Shown here piece after piece: positions 18,713-27,787 of a stretch of 64,000 bases of DNA (its first letter is position 1; every line of letters begins with the position of its first letter). This DNA comes from Paracoccus subflavus (lineage in GTDB: Bacteria > Pseudomonadota > Alphaproteobacteria > Rhodobacterales > Rhodobacteraceae). The notes under the pieces were generated by a model. The model saw only the letters and a list, made by a program, of their open reading frames with translations. It searched no databases and was not told the DNA's origin. A program made the position numbers and the translations under genes. Where the stretch lies: contig NZ_SISK01000003.1 of assembly GCF_004310345.1 (NCBI RefSeq), positions 239,887 through 303,886 of the forward strand, given 5' to 3'.

Positions 18713-19714
18713 TTACCGAAGCGCGCCGGCTTCCTTGTAGAACCGCTCGGCGCCCGGATGGAAGGGAATGCCCGCCCCCGCGGTCGCGCTCTCCAGCGTG
18801 ATCTGCTTGCCCTTGGCATGGCCTGCCGCGAACAGCTTTTGCGTGTTCTCGTTGTACAGGGCCTTGGTGATGCCATAGATCAGCTCCTCGGGCTGATCGG
18901 CCGATGTGACCAGTTGCGCACCGACCGAGATGGTCGCCACGTCCGCGTCCTGGCCTTCGTAGGTTCCGGCCGGAAGGCTGTCGGTCGCGAAGAAATCATA
19001 GGTTTCCAGCAGCGTGTCCACCTCTGGTCCCGTAATGGGAATCATCCTGACATCGTGCTGGCTGGCCAGTTCGGCGATCGCACCCGCCGGAAAGCCGCCC
19101 ACGAAGAAGAACGCGTCCATCGCCCCGTCGCGCATCCGGTCGGCCGCCTGATCGGGCTTGAGGTATTCGGGGGTGATGTCGGATTCCGACAGGCCAAAGG
19201 CTTCGAGGATGATCTTGGCATCGACCAGGGTGCCCGACCCCGGTTCGTCCAGCGACACGCGCTTGCCCGCCAGATCCGCCACGGTTTCGATGCCCGCATC
19301 GGCGCGCGCGACCAGATGAATGCTTTCGGGATACAGATTGGCGATCAGCCGCAGCTTGTCCACCGCCGGCTGGCCCTCCCACAGTCCGGTGCCGGTCTGC
19401 GCCCAATAGGCCACGTCCGACTGGCTGAAGCCCGCCTCCATCGCGCCGCCGTTGATGGCGTTGACATTGCCGACCGATCCGTTCGAGGCCACCGCCGTCG
19501 CCACCAGCCCCGGCACCCCGCAGGAACCGCCATCCTCGCACGCACGCGAGCCGGGAGGGTTCGAGATCGCGTTGGCGATCAGCCCGCCGATCGGGTAATA
19601 GGTGCCCGCCGTGCCGCCCGTCCCGATGCGAAAGAACGACATTTCCTGGGCAAAGGCGCCCTGGCCCAGCGTGGCGACCATGGCACATGCCGCAAACAGC
19701 GTTGTCAGTCTCAT
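18713..19714 (-). CDS. TAXI-family TRAP solute-binding protein
   Basis: A 333-residue periplasmic binding protein. A signal peptide spans about residues 1-23 (MRLTTLFAACAMV..., ending GAFAQ). The mature N-terminus FFRIGTGGTAGTYYPIGG is diagnostic of TAXI proteins. Later LANLYPESIHL, KRVSLDEPGSGT and AFFFVGGFP are also family-like. ATG at 19714 is preferred over 19759 because it starts the signal peptide and has AGGA upstream. First gene of a two-gene transporter operon. Confidence 0.88.
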   Translation of the reverse strand: MRLTTLFAACAMVATLGQGAFAQEMSFFRIGTGGTAGTYYPIGGLIANAISNPPGSRACEDGGSCGVPGLVATAVASNGSVGNVNAINGGAMEAGFSQSDVAYWAQTGTGLWEGQPAVDKLRLIANLYPESIHLVARADAGIETVADLAGKRVSLDEPGSGTLVDAKIILEAFGLSESDITPEYLKPDQAADRMRDGAMDAFFFVGGFPAGAIAELASQHDVRMIPITGPEVDTLLETYDFFATDSLPAGTYEGQDADVATISVGAQLVTSADQPEELIYGITKALYNENTQKLFAAGHAKGKQITLESATAGAGIPFHPGAERFYKEAGALR

Positions 19715-19878
19715 TGCTTTTTTGTTCCTGCTATCATTGCGTTCCGGACAGGTTAGCACAGGATGCGGCAGTCACAACCGCCTGAGACGGGCATGGCCGC
19801 CGGTTCCAGGAACGCATCCCTGATCTTGCGACGGCCTGAAAATAGGCATACCGATCCACCTGCTCTCAGGGGAAGCCC

Positions 19879-20355
19879 GTGCCCGGACCCGAAGATTCTG
19901 CCCGCGCCCGATTGTCGAACGCCGCCGCGGCCCTGTTTCATGCCACTGGGATTGCGGCCACCGGCATCGACGCAAGGGCCGGGGTGACCCGCAAGAGCCT
20001 GTACAACAACTTTGCCTCCAAGATCGATCTGGTGAACCCGTATCTTAAGGATCGGCACGCCGATCAAGTCCATGAACACGGCTTCCGGGGCTGCGGGCTG
20101 CTGAACGCCGCCGCCGAACTGCGGGCCGGGGACAGGGGCCGCACGGCCGTCCGCCGCCACAAGGAGGAGGTCGAGGCCCTTCTGTCGGCGCCTCTGGCCG
20201 ATCTGCTGCCCGGCGATCCCGCCCGTGCGGCGCTGGTCGCCCGCCATCGGGCCTTTCTGCTGGAAGGCGCCATCACCCGCGCCGGGCCGGAGGGAAACGA
20301 TGCCTGCATCCGCGATGCCCGCGCCATCGCCCTGGCCATGGTGGAGGGGGTGTGA
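19879..20355 (+). CDS. TetR-family regulator, shortened by apparent in-frame losses
   Basis: A 158-residue protein clearly related to TetR regulators (SLYNNFASK, FRGCGLLNAAAEL, RRHKEEVEALL), whose usual length is about 190-200. Two segments seem missing. The helix-turn-helix reads GIDARAGVTRKS where relatives have about three more residues. The ligand domain jumps from YLKDRHADQ to VHEHGFRGCG, about 35 residues short. Starts at GTG with AGGGGAAG upstream. It overlaps the EamA gene (GTG/TGA), so that gene may have been its target. It may be non-functional; the loss is inferred from memory of the family, not from an alignment. Confidence 0.65.
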   Translation: MPGPEDSARARLSNAAAALFHATGIAATGIDARAGVTRKSLYNNFASKIDLVNPYLKDRHADQVHEHGFRGCGLLNAAAELRAGDRGRTAVRRHKEEVEALLSAPLADLLPGDPARAALVARHRAFLLEGAITRAGPEGNDACIRDARAIALAMVEGV

Positions 20356-21281
20356 CCCGGTCGGGGCGCGGCACGGGCATCGCCGCCGTCCTGTTCGCAT
20401 CCGTGGTCTGGGGGACCACCGGAACGGCGGCGACATTCGCGCCCCAGGTGGGTGCGGCGGCGATCGGCGCGGCCGCCATGGGCCTGGGCGGGCTGATGCA
20501 GGCCCTTTACGCCTGGCGGGGCATCCGGCGGCACAGGACCGCGCTGCGCGGCCAGATGTGGCTGCTGGTGCTGGGCGGGATCGCCGTGGCGGTCTATCCG
20601 CTGGCTTTCTATGGCTCGATGCGGCTGGCGGGGGTGACGGTGGGAACGGTGGTCACGATCGGTTCGGCGCCGCTGCTGTCGGCGCTGATCGAATCCCTGA
20701 TCGACCGGGCGCGGCTGTCGGCGCGCTGGCTGCTGGGGGCGGCGACCGGCCTGATCGGCATGGCGTTGCTGTGCCTTGCCAAGGACGGCATCCCTGCGGG
20801 GTCGGGGGATGCCCAAGGGGCGATCCCGGGCGTCCTTCTGGGCCTGCTGGGCGGTCTGACCTATGCGCTTTATTCCTGGACGGCGCGGTCGGTCATGCTG
20901 CGCGGGGTCCGGTCCGATATCGCCATGGGCGCGACTTTCGGGATCGGGGCCACGCTGCTGCTGCCCGTTCTGATCGCCACCGGCGGGCCGTTCCTGACCT
21001 CATGGGGGAATGCCGCGGTGGGGATCTACATGGCGGCGGTGCCGATGTTTCTGGGTTATCTGGCCTTTGGCTACGGCTTGGCCCGGGTTCCGGCCAGCAC
21101 CGCCACCACCTTGTCCCTGATCGAGCCGGTGGTCGCTGCCGTTCTGGCCGTTCTGGTGGTCGGAGAACGGCTGACGGCGACCGGCTGGCTGGGCGTCGCG
21201 TTGATCGTATCCTGCCTGGCGGTGATCGCCCTGCCGGTCCCTGCGACCCGCCAGGGCCCGCGCGCCCGGATGCGCGGCTGA
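20352..21281 (+). CDS. EamA/DMT-family exporter
   Basis: A 309-residue inner-membrane protein with about ten helices arranged as two EamA repeats (first half from WGTTGTAATFAP, second half from GVLLGLLGGLTYALYSW). Motifs such as PLLSALIES and SLIEPVVAAVLAVLVVGE are typical. It starts with GTG overlapping the upstream TetR stop, with GGAGGGGG just before. Members move amino acids or other metabolites; the substrate is unknown. Confidence 0.88.
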   Translation: MTRSGRGTGIAAVLFASVVWGTTGTAATFAPQVGAAAIGAAAMGLGGLMQALYAWRGIRRHRTALRGQMWLLVLGGIAVAVYPLAFYGSMRLAGVTVGTVVTIGSAPLLSALIESLIDRARLSARWLLGAATGLIGMALLCLAKDGIPAGSGDAQGAIPGVLLGLLGGLTYALYSWTARSVMLRGVRSDIAMGATFGIGATLLLPVLIATGGPFLTSWGNAAVGIYMAAVPMFLGYLAFGYGLARVPASTATTLSLIEPVVAAVLAVLVVGERLTATGWLGVALIVSCLAVIALPVPATRQGPRARMRG

Positions 21282-21516
21282 CGGCCCGTCAGGCCCTTGC
21301 AGCCTGTGCCCAAACAGGCCCCGGGCAACGGCGATGCGGATCATCAGCGGGCATGTCCCCGCCCTGTTCTTCGCCTTCGCCTTCGGGATGGTGGCGATGG
21401 GCGTGTCGCTGGCCAAGGCGCCGTATCGCGACCATCACCGCGACCGGCTGGCCCGGACCGGGGCCGGGGCTGGGAACGGCATCCGTCCGAACGTCGGGGC
21501 CCAAGGCCGCAGGGCG

Positions 21517-24500
21517 TCAGGCCAGCCGTTCCAGCAGGTCGTTTGCGACATCCAGCCGGTCTTCGGGGCCGGGGTGATGCAGGGTCAGGCGCATGTCCTG
21601 GCAGATCAGCCGCCCTTCCAGTCCCGACACCTGCGCGGCATAGTCGGTGACGCTGGCGCCGTCGCGGAAATCCAGCGCCACGCCCTCGGGGCCCAGGCTG
21701 AGGCTGGCAACCCCCATCCGCGCCGCCAAGGCCCGCAGCCGGGCGGCGCGCAGCAGCGTTTCGACCGGCTCGGGGGGCGCGCCGAACCGGTCGGCGATCT
21801 CGTCGGCCAGACCCGCGGCGTCGTCGAGATCCGCGACCCGCGCGATGCGGTGATACAGGTCGATGCGGGTTTCGGGCTCGGGGATGTAATCGGCGGGGAT
21901 ATGGCCCGGCTCGCCCGGAACCTGCGGCGGCGGCGGGGCCTCGGGCTCGTTCTTGGCGCGGCGCAGGGCCGATGCCAGCATCTCCTGGTAAAGCCCCAGG
22001 CCCACCCGCTGAACATGGCCTGCCTGCCGGTCGCCCAGCAGGTCGCCCGCCCCCCGCTGATCCAGGTCGGCGGCGCTGATCGCCATGCCGGCACCCAGCC
22101 GGTCCAGGGCCTGAAGCGTGCCAAGACGCTTTTGCGCGGATTCCGACAGATCCTCGCCCTCGGGCGTGACCAGATGGCAATAGGCCTGCACCGGCCCCCG
22201 CCCGACCCGTCCGCGAAGCTGGTGCAACTGCGCCAGACCGAACAGCGCGGGGCGCAGGATCACCATGGTGTTGGCCCGCGCCACGTCCAGACCGCTTTCG
22301 ATGATCCCGGTGGCCAGCAGCACGTCGCCCTCGCCTCGGGCGAAATCCACCATGGTCTCGTCGATCTCGCGGGCGGACAGGCCGCCATGGGCGACCCGCA
22401 GCCGCAGATCGGGCAACAGGCGCCCCAGACGTTCGGCCACCGCCGCGATATCCTCGATACGCGGCACGACGACAAAGCTCTGCCCACCGCGCCGCTGTTC
22501 GCGCCGAAGCGCCCGGCGCAGGAGGGCATCGTCGTCGGGGGCGATCAGGGTGCGGACCGGGCGCCGCCGGGCGGGGGGCGTGTTCAGATAGCTGAGATCC
22601 CCCAGCCCCAGCAGCGCGCCCCGCAGGGTGCGGGGGATCGGGGTCGCGCTCATCGACAGGACATGAATGCCCTGCCCCAGCTTGCGCAATCCTTGCTTGT
22701 GGGCCGCACCGAAGCGCTGTTCCTCGTCGATGACCAGCAGGCCCAGATCGGCAAGGCGGACATTCTTGCCCAGCAGCGCATGGGTGCCCACGACGATCCG
22801 GATCGACCCGTCCGACAGCCCTGCGCGCAGGGCGGCGGCGGGCTTGCCCGTGACCAGCCGCGACAGGTGCCCGACCTCGATCCCCAGGGGGGCAAAGCGG
22901 CGGCGAAAGGTGTCGTAATGCTGGCGGGCCAGAACGGTGGTCGGCGCGCAGACGGCCACCTGACGGCCCGCCAGCGCCGCAGCCGCGGCGGCGCGCAGGG
23001 CGATTTCGGTCTTGCCGAACCCCACGTCGCCGATGACCAGCCGGTCCATCGGCCGCCCCGAGGCCATGTCCTCCAGAACCGCGCGCACCGCCTCGGCCTG
23101 ATCGGGCGTCGGCTGATAGGGAAAGCGGGCGATGAAGCGTTCGTATTCGCTGGCGGGGGGAACCAGCCTAGGGGCAGTGGCCGCATCGCGGGCGCGGGCC
23201 AGGGCCACCAGATGATCGGCCAGCCGCGCCAGCGCCTCGGCCGTGCCCTTGCGGCGGCGCGCCCAGGCCGTGCCGCGCAGGCGGTCCAGCGTGACCCCTG
23301 CCTCGGCGGTGCCATAGCGCCAGATGCGGCCCGCGTCATGGGTCGGCACCATCAGACGTTCGTCATGCGCGAAGGTCAGGCGGATCGCCTCGGCCCCCGG
23401 CCGTTGGGCGTCCAGGGGCTCCAGTCCCTCAAGCCTTGCCAGCCCGTGATCCTCGTGAACCACGATGTCGCCCAGCTCCAGCCCCGTCAGCGGCACGCCC
23501 CCCATCGCCTGCGGCTGGCGGCTGCCCGGCGACACGGCCCGGCTGCCCAGCAGATCCTGCGCGGTGATGACCACCAGATCGCCGCAAACGGCGCCCTGCG
23601 CCAGATCGGACACCAGGATGGCACGCGGGTGGTCCCGGCACTCGGCCCAGCCGGCGGCACGTTCCGGAACCTGCCCATCCGCCTGTTCGATCATGCGCGC
23701 GATGCGGGCCTGTTGCGTCCTGTCACCGGCGACAAGAACCACCCGGCGCCCCGCCACGGCGTCGCCCGACAGGAACCGGGCAAGGCGGGCCCGGGGCCGG
23801 GCGGCGGCGGCAAAAGCCGGAAGGACGGACCAGTCCGGCTCGGCCAGAAGGTCGATCCGGGCCGCAAGGTCGGCCCAGTCCCGCGGCCCCAGATAGAGCG
23901 CGTCGGCCGGCAGGGGACGGGCCCCGTCCGCCTCGGCCTCGGCCCGCGCCTCGGCCAGCCGGGCAAGGCGCCGGTCCGCTGTTTCCAGCGTCGCGGGCAG
24001 GGCGGTGATGCGGGCGCCGGGCATGTGGTCTGGCAGGATCGCCAGTCCGTCCCATGCCTTGGGCAGCCGGTGTTCGGCCCCCCGTTCCCCCGGTTCGCCG
24101 GGGAACGGCAGCTCGGTGACGGGCACGATGTCCAGCGTCTCGATATCGCCGGTGGACCGCTGCGTCACGGGATCGTAGCAGCGCAGCGATGCAACCGCCC
24201 CCTCTGCCAGCTCGATCCGGCAGGGCAGCGCGTTGCCGCCGGCAAACACCTCGATGGTGGCACCGCGGATCGCGATTTCCCCCGGTTCGTCCACGCGATC
24301 GTCCGCCAGGTATCCCGCGTCGCGGGCAAAAGCCTCCAGCGCGGGCAGGTCAAGCCGCTGGCCAACCCTGACCCGAAAATGGCGCGCCGCGTCCGGTGGC
24401 GGCAGGCGTTGCAGCAGGACGGGCAGCGACGCCACCACCACATCTCCTGGCCGCGCATCGGCAAGCCCGTGCAGCACCGCCATCCGGCGGCCCATCGCAT

Positions 24501-24705
24501 CGGGCGTGGGCGATGCGCCGTCGAACGGCAGGCAGTCCCATTGCGGCAGATGAAAGACCCGGCGTTCGGGCAACACGCCGCGCAGGAACGCGGCCAGCGC
24601 CTCGGCCTTGCGTTCATCCGCAACGATGTGCAGGACGCGGTCCTCGGCCCCCAGGCCGTTTAGCAGGGCCACGGCCTCGACGCAGGGGGGAAGGGTGTCG
24701 CGCAT
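21517..24705 (-). CDS. Mfd-family (transcription-repair coupling factor-like) helicase
   Basis: A 1062-residue protein with the whole Mfd layout: N-terminal UvrB-like module (LPQWDCLPFDGASPTPDAM), a CarD-like RNA polymerase interaction domain (DIVVHEDHGLARLEGLE, about 415), RecG-like helicase (GDVGFGKTEIALRAA, DEEQRFG, MSATPIPRTL, QLRGRVGRG), and a C-terminal TRCF domain. It is some 90 residues shorter than typical Mfd, and many positions differ from what I recall of alphaproteobacterial Mfd (e.g. RRRPVRTLIAPDDDA). It may be a second, diverged copy rather than the housekeeping mfd. It sits alone on the minus strand. Known role: removing stalled RNA polymerase and recruiting UvrA. Confidence 0.82.
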   Translation of the reverse strand: MRDTLPPCVEAVALLNGLGAEDRVLHIVADERKAEALAAFLRGVLPERRVFHLPQWDCLPFDGASPTPDAMGRRMAVLHGLADARPGDVVVASLPVLLQRLPPPDAARHFRVRVGQRLDLPALEAFARDAGYLADDRVDEPGEIAIRGATIEVFAGGNALPCRIELAEGAVASLRCYDPVTQRSTGDIETLDIVPVTELPFPGEPGERGAEHRLPKAWDGLAILPDHMPGARITALPATLETADRRLARLAEARAEAEADGARPLPADALYLGPRDWADLAARIDLLAEPDWSVLPAFAAAARPRARLARFLSGDAVAGRRVVLVAGDRTQQARIARMIEQADGQVPERAAGWAECRDHPRAILVSDLAQGAVCGDLVVITAQDLLGSRAVSPGSRQPQAMGGVPLTGLELGDIVVHEDHGLARLEGLEPLDAQRPGAEAIRLTFAHDERLMVPTHDAGRIWRYGTAEAGVTLDRLRGTAWARRRKGTAEALARLADHLVALARARDAATAPRLVPPASEYERFIARFPYQPTPDQAEAVRAVLEDMASGRPMDRLVIGDVGFGKTEIALRAAAAAALAGRQVAVCAPTTVLARQHYDTFRRRFAPLGIEVGHLSRLVTGKPAAALRAGLSDGSIRIVVGTHALLGKNVRLADLGLLVIDEEQRFGAAHKQGLRKLGQGIHVLSMSATPIPRTLRGALLGLGDLSYLNTPPARRRPVRTLIAPDDDALLRRALRREQRRGGQSFVVVPRIEDIAAVAERLGRLLPDLRLRVAHGGLSAREIDETMVDFARGEGDVLLATGIIESGLDVARANTMVILRPALFGLAQLHQLRGRVGRGPVQAYCHLVTPEGEDLSESAQKRLGTLQALDRLGAGMAISAADLDQRGAGDLLGDRQAGHVQRVGLGLYQEMLASALRRAKNEPEAPPPPQVPGEPGHIPADYIPEPETRIDLYHRIARVADLDDAAGLADEIADRFGAPPEPVETLLRAARLRALAARMGVASLSLGPEGVALDFRDGASVTDYAAQVSGLEGRLICQDMRLTLHHPGPEDRLDVANDLLERLA

Positions 24706-24803
24706 CGGTACCTCTGATCGTTGCTTGGGTCAGGGGTCTGCCTGCGCCGCCTTATGAATGCCGCCCGCCCCCTGTCCGGTTCCGACGGAGGTCGCAAAAC
24801 CGG

Positions 24804-26963
24804 TCAGCGCGTGCAAAGCCGGCGACGCCCGGAATAGGGCTGAAAGGTGCAGTCCGCGGCGCGGAAGGACCGATAGGCGGCCGAACAGGCGCGGACGTTG
24901 CATTGCCGCGCCTTGGCCGCACCGGCCGGGGCGGGCGGGTTGGCTGCCGCCGGGGCCGCGGCACCCTGCAGCGCCGCCACGACCGTGCGCCGGAAAATCT
25001 CGGCCGGAAGCCCGCCCCCGGTCACCCGGTCCATCGGCGTGTTGTCGTCATTGCCGACCCAGACGCCCACCACCAGGCCGGTTCCCCGGACGAATCCGAT
25101 GAACCAGGCATCGCGGCTGTCCTGGCTTGTGCCGGTCTTGCCCAGGATGTCGCGCCCGCGGATGGCGGCGCCCCGGCCGGTGCCCGTTTCGACAACCGCC
25201 CGCAACAGATCGAGCATCGGCTTCTGGGTCTGCGTCAGGTTGGTCTGCTCGCGCTCGGCAACCTTGACGACGCGCAGGGCGCCGCCGGTTTCGGCCAGCC
25301 GCAGCGTCTCGATGCCGGTGGCCTGGACCGGAACCCGGCCCCGCGCCACCCCCGCAAAGGCTTCGGTCATGTCGAGGAGGGTAACCTCCGAGGTGCCCAA
25401 GGCCAACGAGGGCGTTGCCTGAAGGTCGGCCTCGATCCCCAGCCGGCGCGCCATCTCGATGACCCTTTGGACGCCGATCGTCTGGGCCAGGCGCACAGCC
25501 GCGAGGTTGTAGGACATGGCAAAGGCCTGACGCAGCGTGACCGTGCCATGACTTTTCCGGTCGAAGTTCTGGGGGTTCCAGTTGCCCATCACGACCGGGG
25601 CGTCGGACACGCGCGTCTCGGGGTCCGCCCCCAGGGCCAGCGCGGCCAGATAGACGAACAGCTTGAAGGTGGACCCCGGCTGGCGCCTGGCATCGGTGGC
25701 GCGGTTGAATTGACTGGCCTTGTAGTCAAGACCGCCGACCATCGCACGCACCCGCCCGTCGGCGGTCATGACCACAAGGGCGGCCTGCGTGGCGCCAGCC
25801 GCGGCCCCTTGCGTGGCCATGACCTCTTGGACGATCCGTTCCGCCCGGGCCTGTAGCCCGGGGTTGAGCGTCGCCGTGGCCGACAACCCTTCCGAGGATG
25901 GCCCCTTGATCGTATTCATTTCCGCCAGCACCCAGTCGGCGAAATAGCTGCCGGCCCGGGTGGGCGGCGGCTTGGGCGCCAGCGTGGCCAGTTCCGCCAG
26001 GGCCCGGTCGCGGGTGGCCGTGTCGATGCGGCCCTGATCGGCCATCAGCCCCAGCACAAGCGCCCCGCGGCTTCGGGCCGCCGCCGGATCGGACAGCGGG
26101 TTGACCACCGACGGCAACTGGACCGAGGCGGCGAGCAAGGCAGCCTCGGGCAGGCTCAGCGCCCCCACGTCCTTGTCGAAATAGGTCCGGGCGGCGGCCG
26201 GAACGCCATGGGCGCCCGAGCCGAGGTAAACCGCGTTGAGATACAGTTCCAGGATGCGGTCCTTGCCCAACTGGCGTTCCAGCATCGCCGCCAGCACCGC
26301 TTCCTGGACCTTGCGCCTCAGGCTGCGTTCGGGCGTCAGATACAGGATCTTCACAAGCTGCTGGGTGATGGTGCTGCCGCCCTGCACGACGCCGCCCGCC
26401 CGCACGTTGCGCAGCAGGGCGCGCGCGGTTCCCCGCAGGTCGATCCCCCGATGGTCGCGAAAACGCCGATCCTCGATGGCCAGCACCGCCTGGCCCAGAT
26501 GGGGCGGCATCTCGTCCAGCGCGACATAGGGCGCCCGATAGGCGCCCTGCGCGGTCAGCACCTCGCCATTGGCCAGCGCGACGGTCATCGTCGGCTCGGG
26601 CAGGGGTGGCAGAACCTCGGCCAGGGGCAGGTCGCGCATGGTCAGCCACAGCGCCAGTCCGGTCGCCGCCGCCCCTGCGGCCAGCGCGGCCATCGACCAG
26701 ACGGCAAGCCGCCAGCCCCGTCCGGCCGCCCCGCCACCCCGCGCGCCTGCACGCCCTTTCGACGGCCATCGCAACCGCAGCGCGGACCATTCCGGCGCCC
26801 GGTTCCGGACCGTTGCGCCCGCACGGGCCAGACCTTTCCCGGCACGTCCCGCCATCCAGGTCCAGGACGCCTGCACGTTTCGCGACCCGTCGCGGCGAAC
26901 GGCCCGCCAAAGCGCCCGCAGGGCCTCGCGCACAGAGCCTTCAGCGGATTCGGCATCGGGCAT
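24804..26963 (-). CDS. Class A penicillin-binding protein (PBP1A family) with BA14K-like tail
   Basis: A 719-residue bifunctional peptidoglycan synthase anchored by one helix (about 85-110). The GT51 domain has AIEDRRFRDHRG and GGSTITQQLVK; the transpeptidase has catalytic Ser in PGSTFK, SYN and KTGT. The last ~30 residues form a cysteine-rich CNVRAC...YRSFRAADCTFQPY segment resembling BA14K-like domains. ATG at 26963 is preferred because AGGGGGG lies 7 bases upstream; an in-frame ATG at 27083 would add 40 Gly/Pro-rich residues. Monocistronic. It polymerises and cross-links glycan strands in the periplasm. Confidence 0.88.
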   Translation of the reverse strand: MPDAESAEGSVREALRALWRAVRRDGSRNVQASWTWMAGRAGKGLARAGATVRNRAPEWSALRLRWPSKGRAGARGGGAAGRGWRLAVWSMAALAAGAAATGLALWLTMRDLPLAEVLPPLPEPTMTVALANGEVLTAQGAYRAPYVALDEMPPHLGQAVLAIEDRRFRDHRGIDLRGTARALLRNVRAGGVVQGGSTITQQLVKILYLTPERSLRRKVQEAVLAAMLERQLGKDRILELYLNAVYLGSGAHGVPAAARTYFDKDVGALSLPEAALLAASVQLPSVVNPLSDPAAARSRGALVLGLMADQGRIDTATRDRALAELATLAPKPPPTRAGSYFADWVLAEMNTIKGPSSEGLSATATLNPGLQARAERIVQEVMATQGAAAGATQAALVVMTADGRVRAMVGGLDYKASQFNRATDARRQPGSTFKLFVYLAALALGADPETRVSDAPVVMGNWNPQNFDRKSHGTVTLRQAFAMSYNLAAVRLAQTIGVQRVIEMARRLGIEADLQATPSLALGTSEVTLLDMTEAFAGVARGRVPVQATGIETLRLAETGGALRVVKVAEREQTNLTQTQKPMLDLLRAVVETGTGRGAAIRGRDILGKTGTSQDSRDAWFIGFVRGTGLVVGVWVGNDDNTPMDRVTGGGLPAEIFRRTVVAALQGAAAPAAANPPAPAGAAKARQCNVRACSAAYRSFRAADCTFQPYSGRRRLCTR

Positions 26964-27316
26964 GGGCTGCCCCCCTGGGGCCGTCCGGCCGGCATCCGGC
27001 GGCGCGGTTCCGGTGCCGTGATCCGGGCTGCCAGCCGCCAGGGCGGAAGCAGCCGGGGGCATGGGGCCACCGGAGGCTCGCATCTCGGGATCGGGAGATT
27101 GTCTGGACAGCGTTCAGGCCTTGAAACGGGTGCGAGCCGATGATGGAGAAGTTTGATCCCGCCGGCAAGGTTCTGGAATCGCTATGGCGGCATGGCCTGA
27201 TTTCCCGCCCCAAGGCGCCGCATGGCGCAAGGACGGGCGATGGCGCCCCTCACCCTTTTGCCGCCGGGCAGGAGTCGAACACCGTTTGGTTCGGACGGGC
27301 CGCCGGGCATCCCCGC
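26964..27316. other. Gap between PBP gene and small secreted-protein gene
   Basis: 353 bases without a convincing gene. The left third could encode the optional N-terminal extension of the PBP (27083 start). The rest should hold its promoter. A few short frames exist but none has family-like sequence. Confidence 0.4.
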
Positions 27317-27691
27317 TCACATGCTTGTCTCGATGACATCCGGGCCTTCGTCGGTCGAGGTATCCGGAACAAGGTCTTCGACCTCGACCCCCGAGGAATC
27401 TGAATAAGCCTCTTGCATACCGTCTCCTCGCGCCTCGAGGTTTGCAGACGGCCGAGGGGGCCGGCAGCGGCGTTCGACCAGCCGATTGCCGATCAGGTCA
27501 AAGCAGGAAGGCGCCGTCCTGCCCCGGCGAACGGCCGAGGCCGACACGGAACCTTCGGAAACGCCGATCTGGATCTGCGCATAGCCGAGGGACGACAGCG
27601 CCGAGGTGATGCGCGCCTCGATCCCTGCGTCCTCGGCCAGAGCGGGCGTCAGCAATCCCAGAAGAAGGAAAACCGGCTTGAACAGTTTCAT
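27317..27691 (-). CDS. Small secreted protein, weakly PepSY-like
   Basis: A 124-residue protein with a clear signal peptide (MKLFKPVFLLLGLLTPALAE). The mature part starts IEARITSALSSLGYAQIQIGVS, a helix-plus-strand pattern reminiscent of PepSY-type small secreted proteins, followed by a basic stretch with two cysteines (SCFDLIG...RRC). The last ~30 residues are strongly acidic. Family not firmly recognised and function unknown. It is downstream of, and co-oriented with, the metalloprotease gene, 96 bases away; a protease-inhibitor-like role would be speculation. Confidence 0.6.
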   Translation of the reverse strand: MKLFKPVFLLLGLLTPALAEDAGIEARITSALSSLGYAQIQIGVSEGSVSASAVRRGRTAPSCFDLIGNRLVERRCRPPRPSANLEARGDGMQEAYSDSSGVEVEDLVPDTSTDEGPDVIETSM

Positions 27692-27787
27692 GATGAAGAT
27701 CCCGTCTTGAAGCCTCGGTGACCGACCTTGCCGGCATGATAGCCGCTACGGGCCGCGTTGTCGCAGGCAAAACTCCGTGTTGCCCTT

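Noticed and set aside
21334..21516. Possible small membrane protein after the EamA gene (MRIISGHVPALFFAFAFGM...)
   Set aside because: Frame runs straight into the antisense of the Mfd gene without a stop, no ribosome site, no family resemblance.
27240..27300. GCAGGAGTCGAAC resembling the complement of a tRNA T-arm
   Set aside because: No acceptor, D-arm or anticodon stem can be built at the right distances on either strand.
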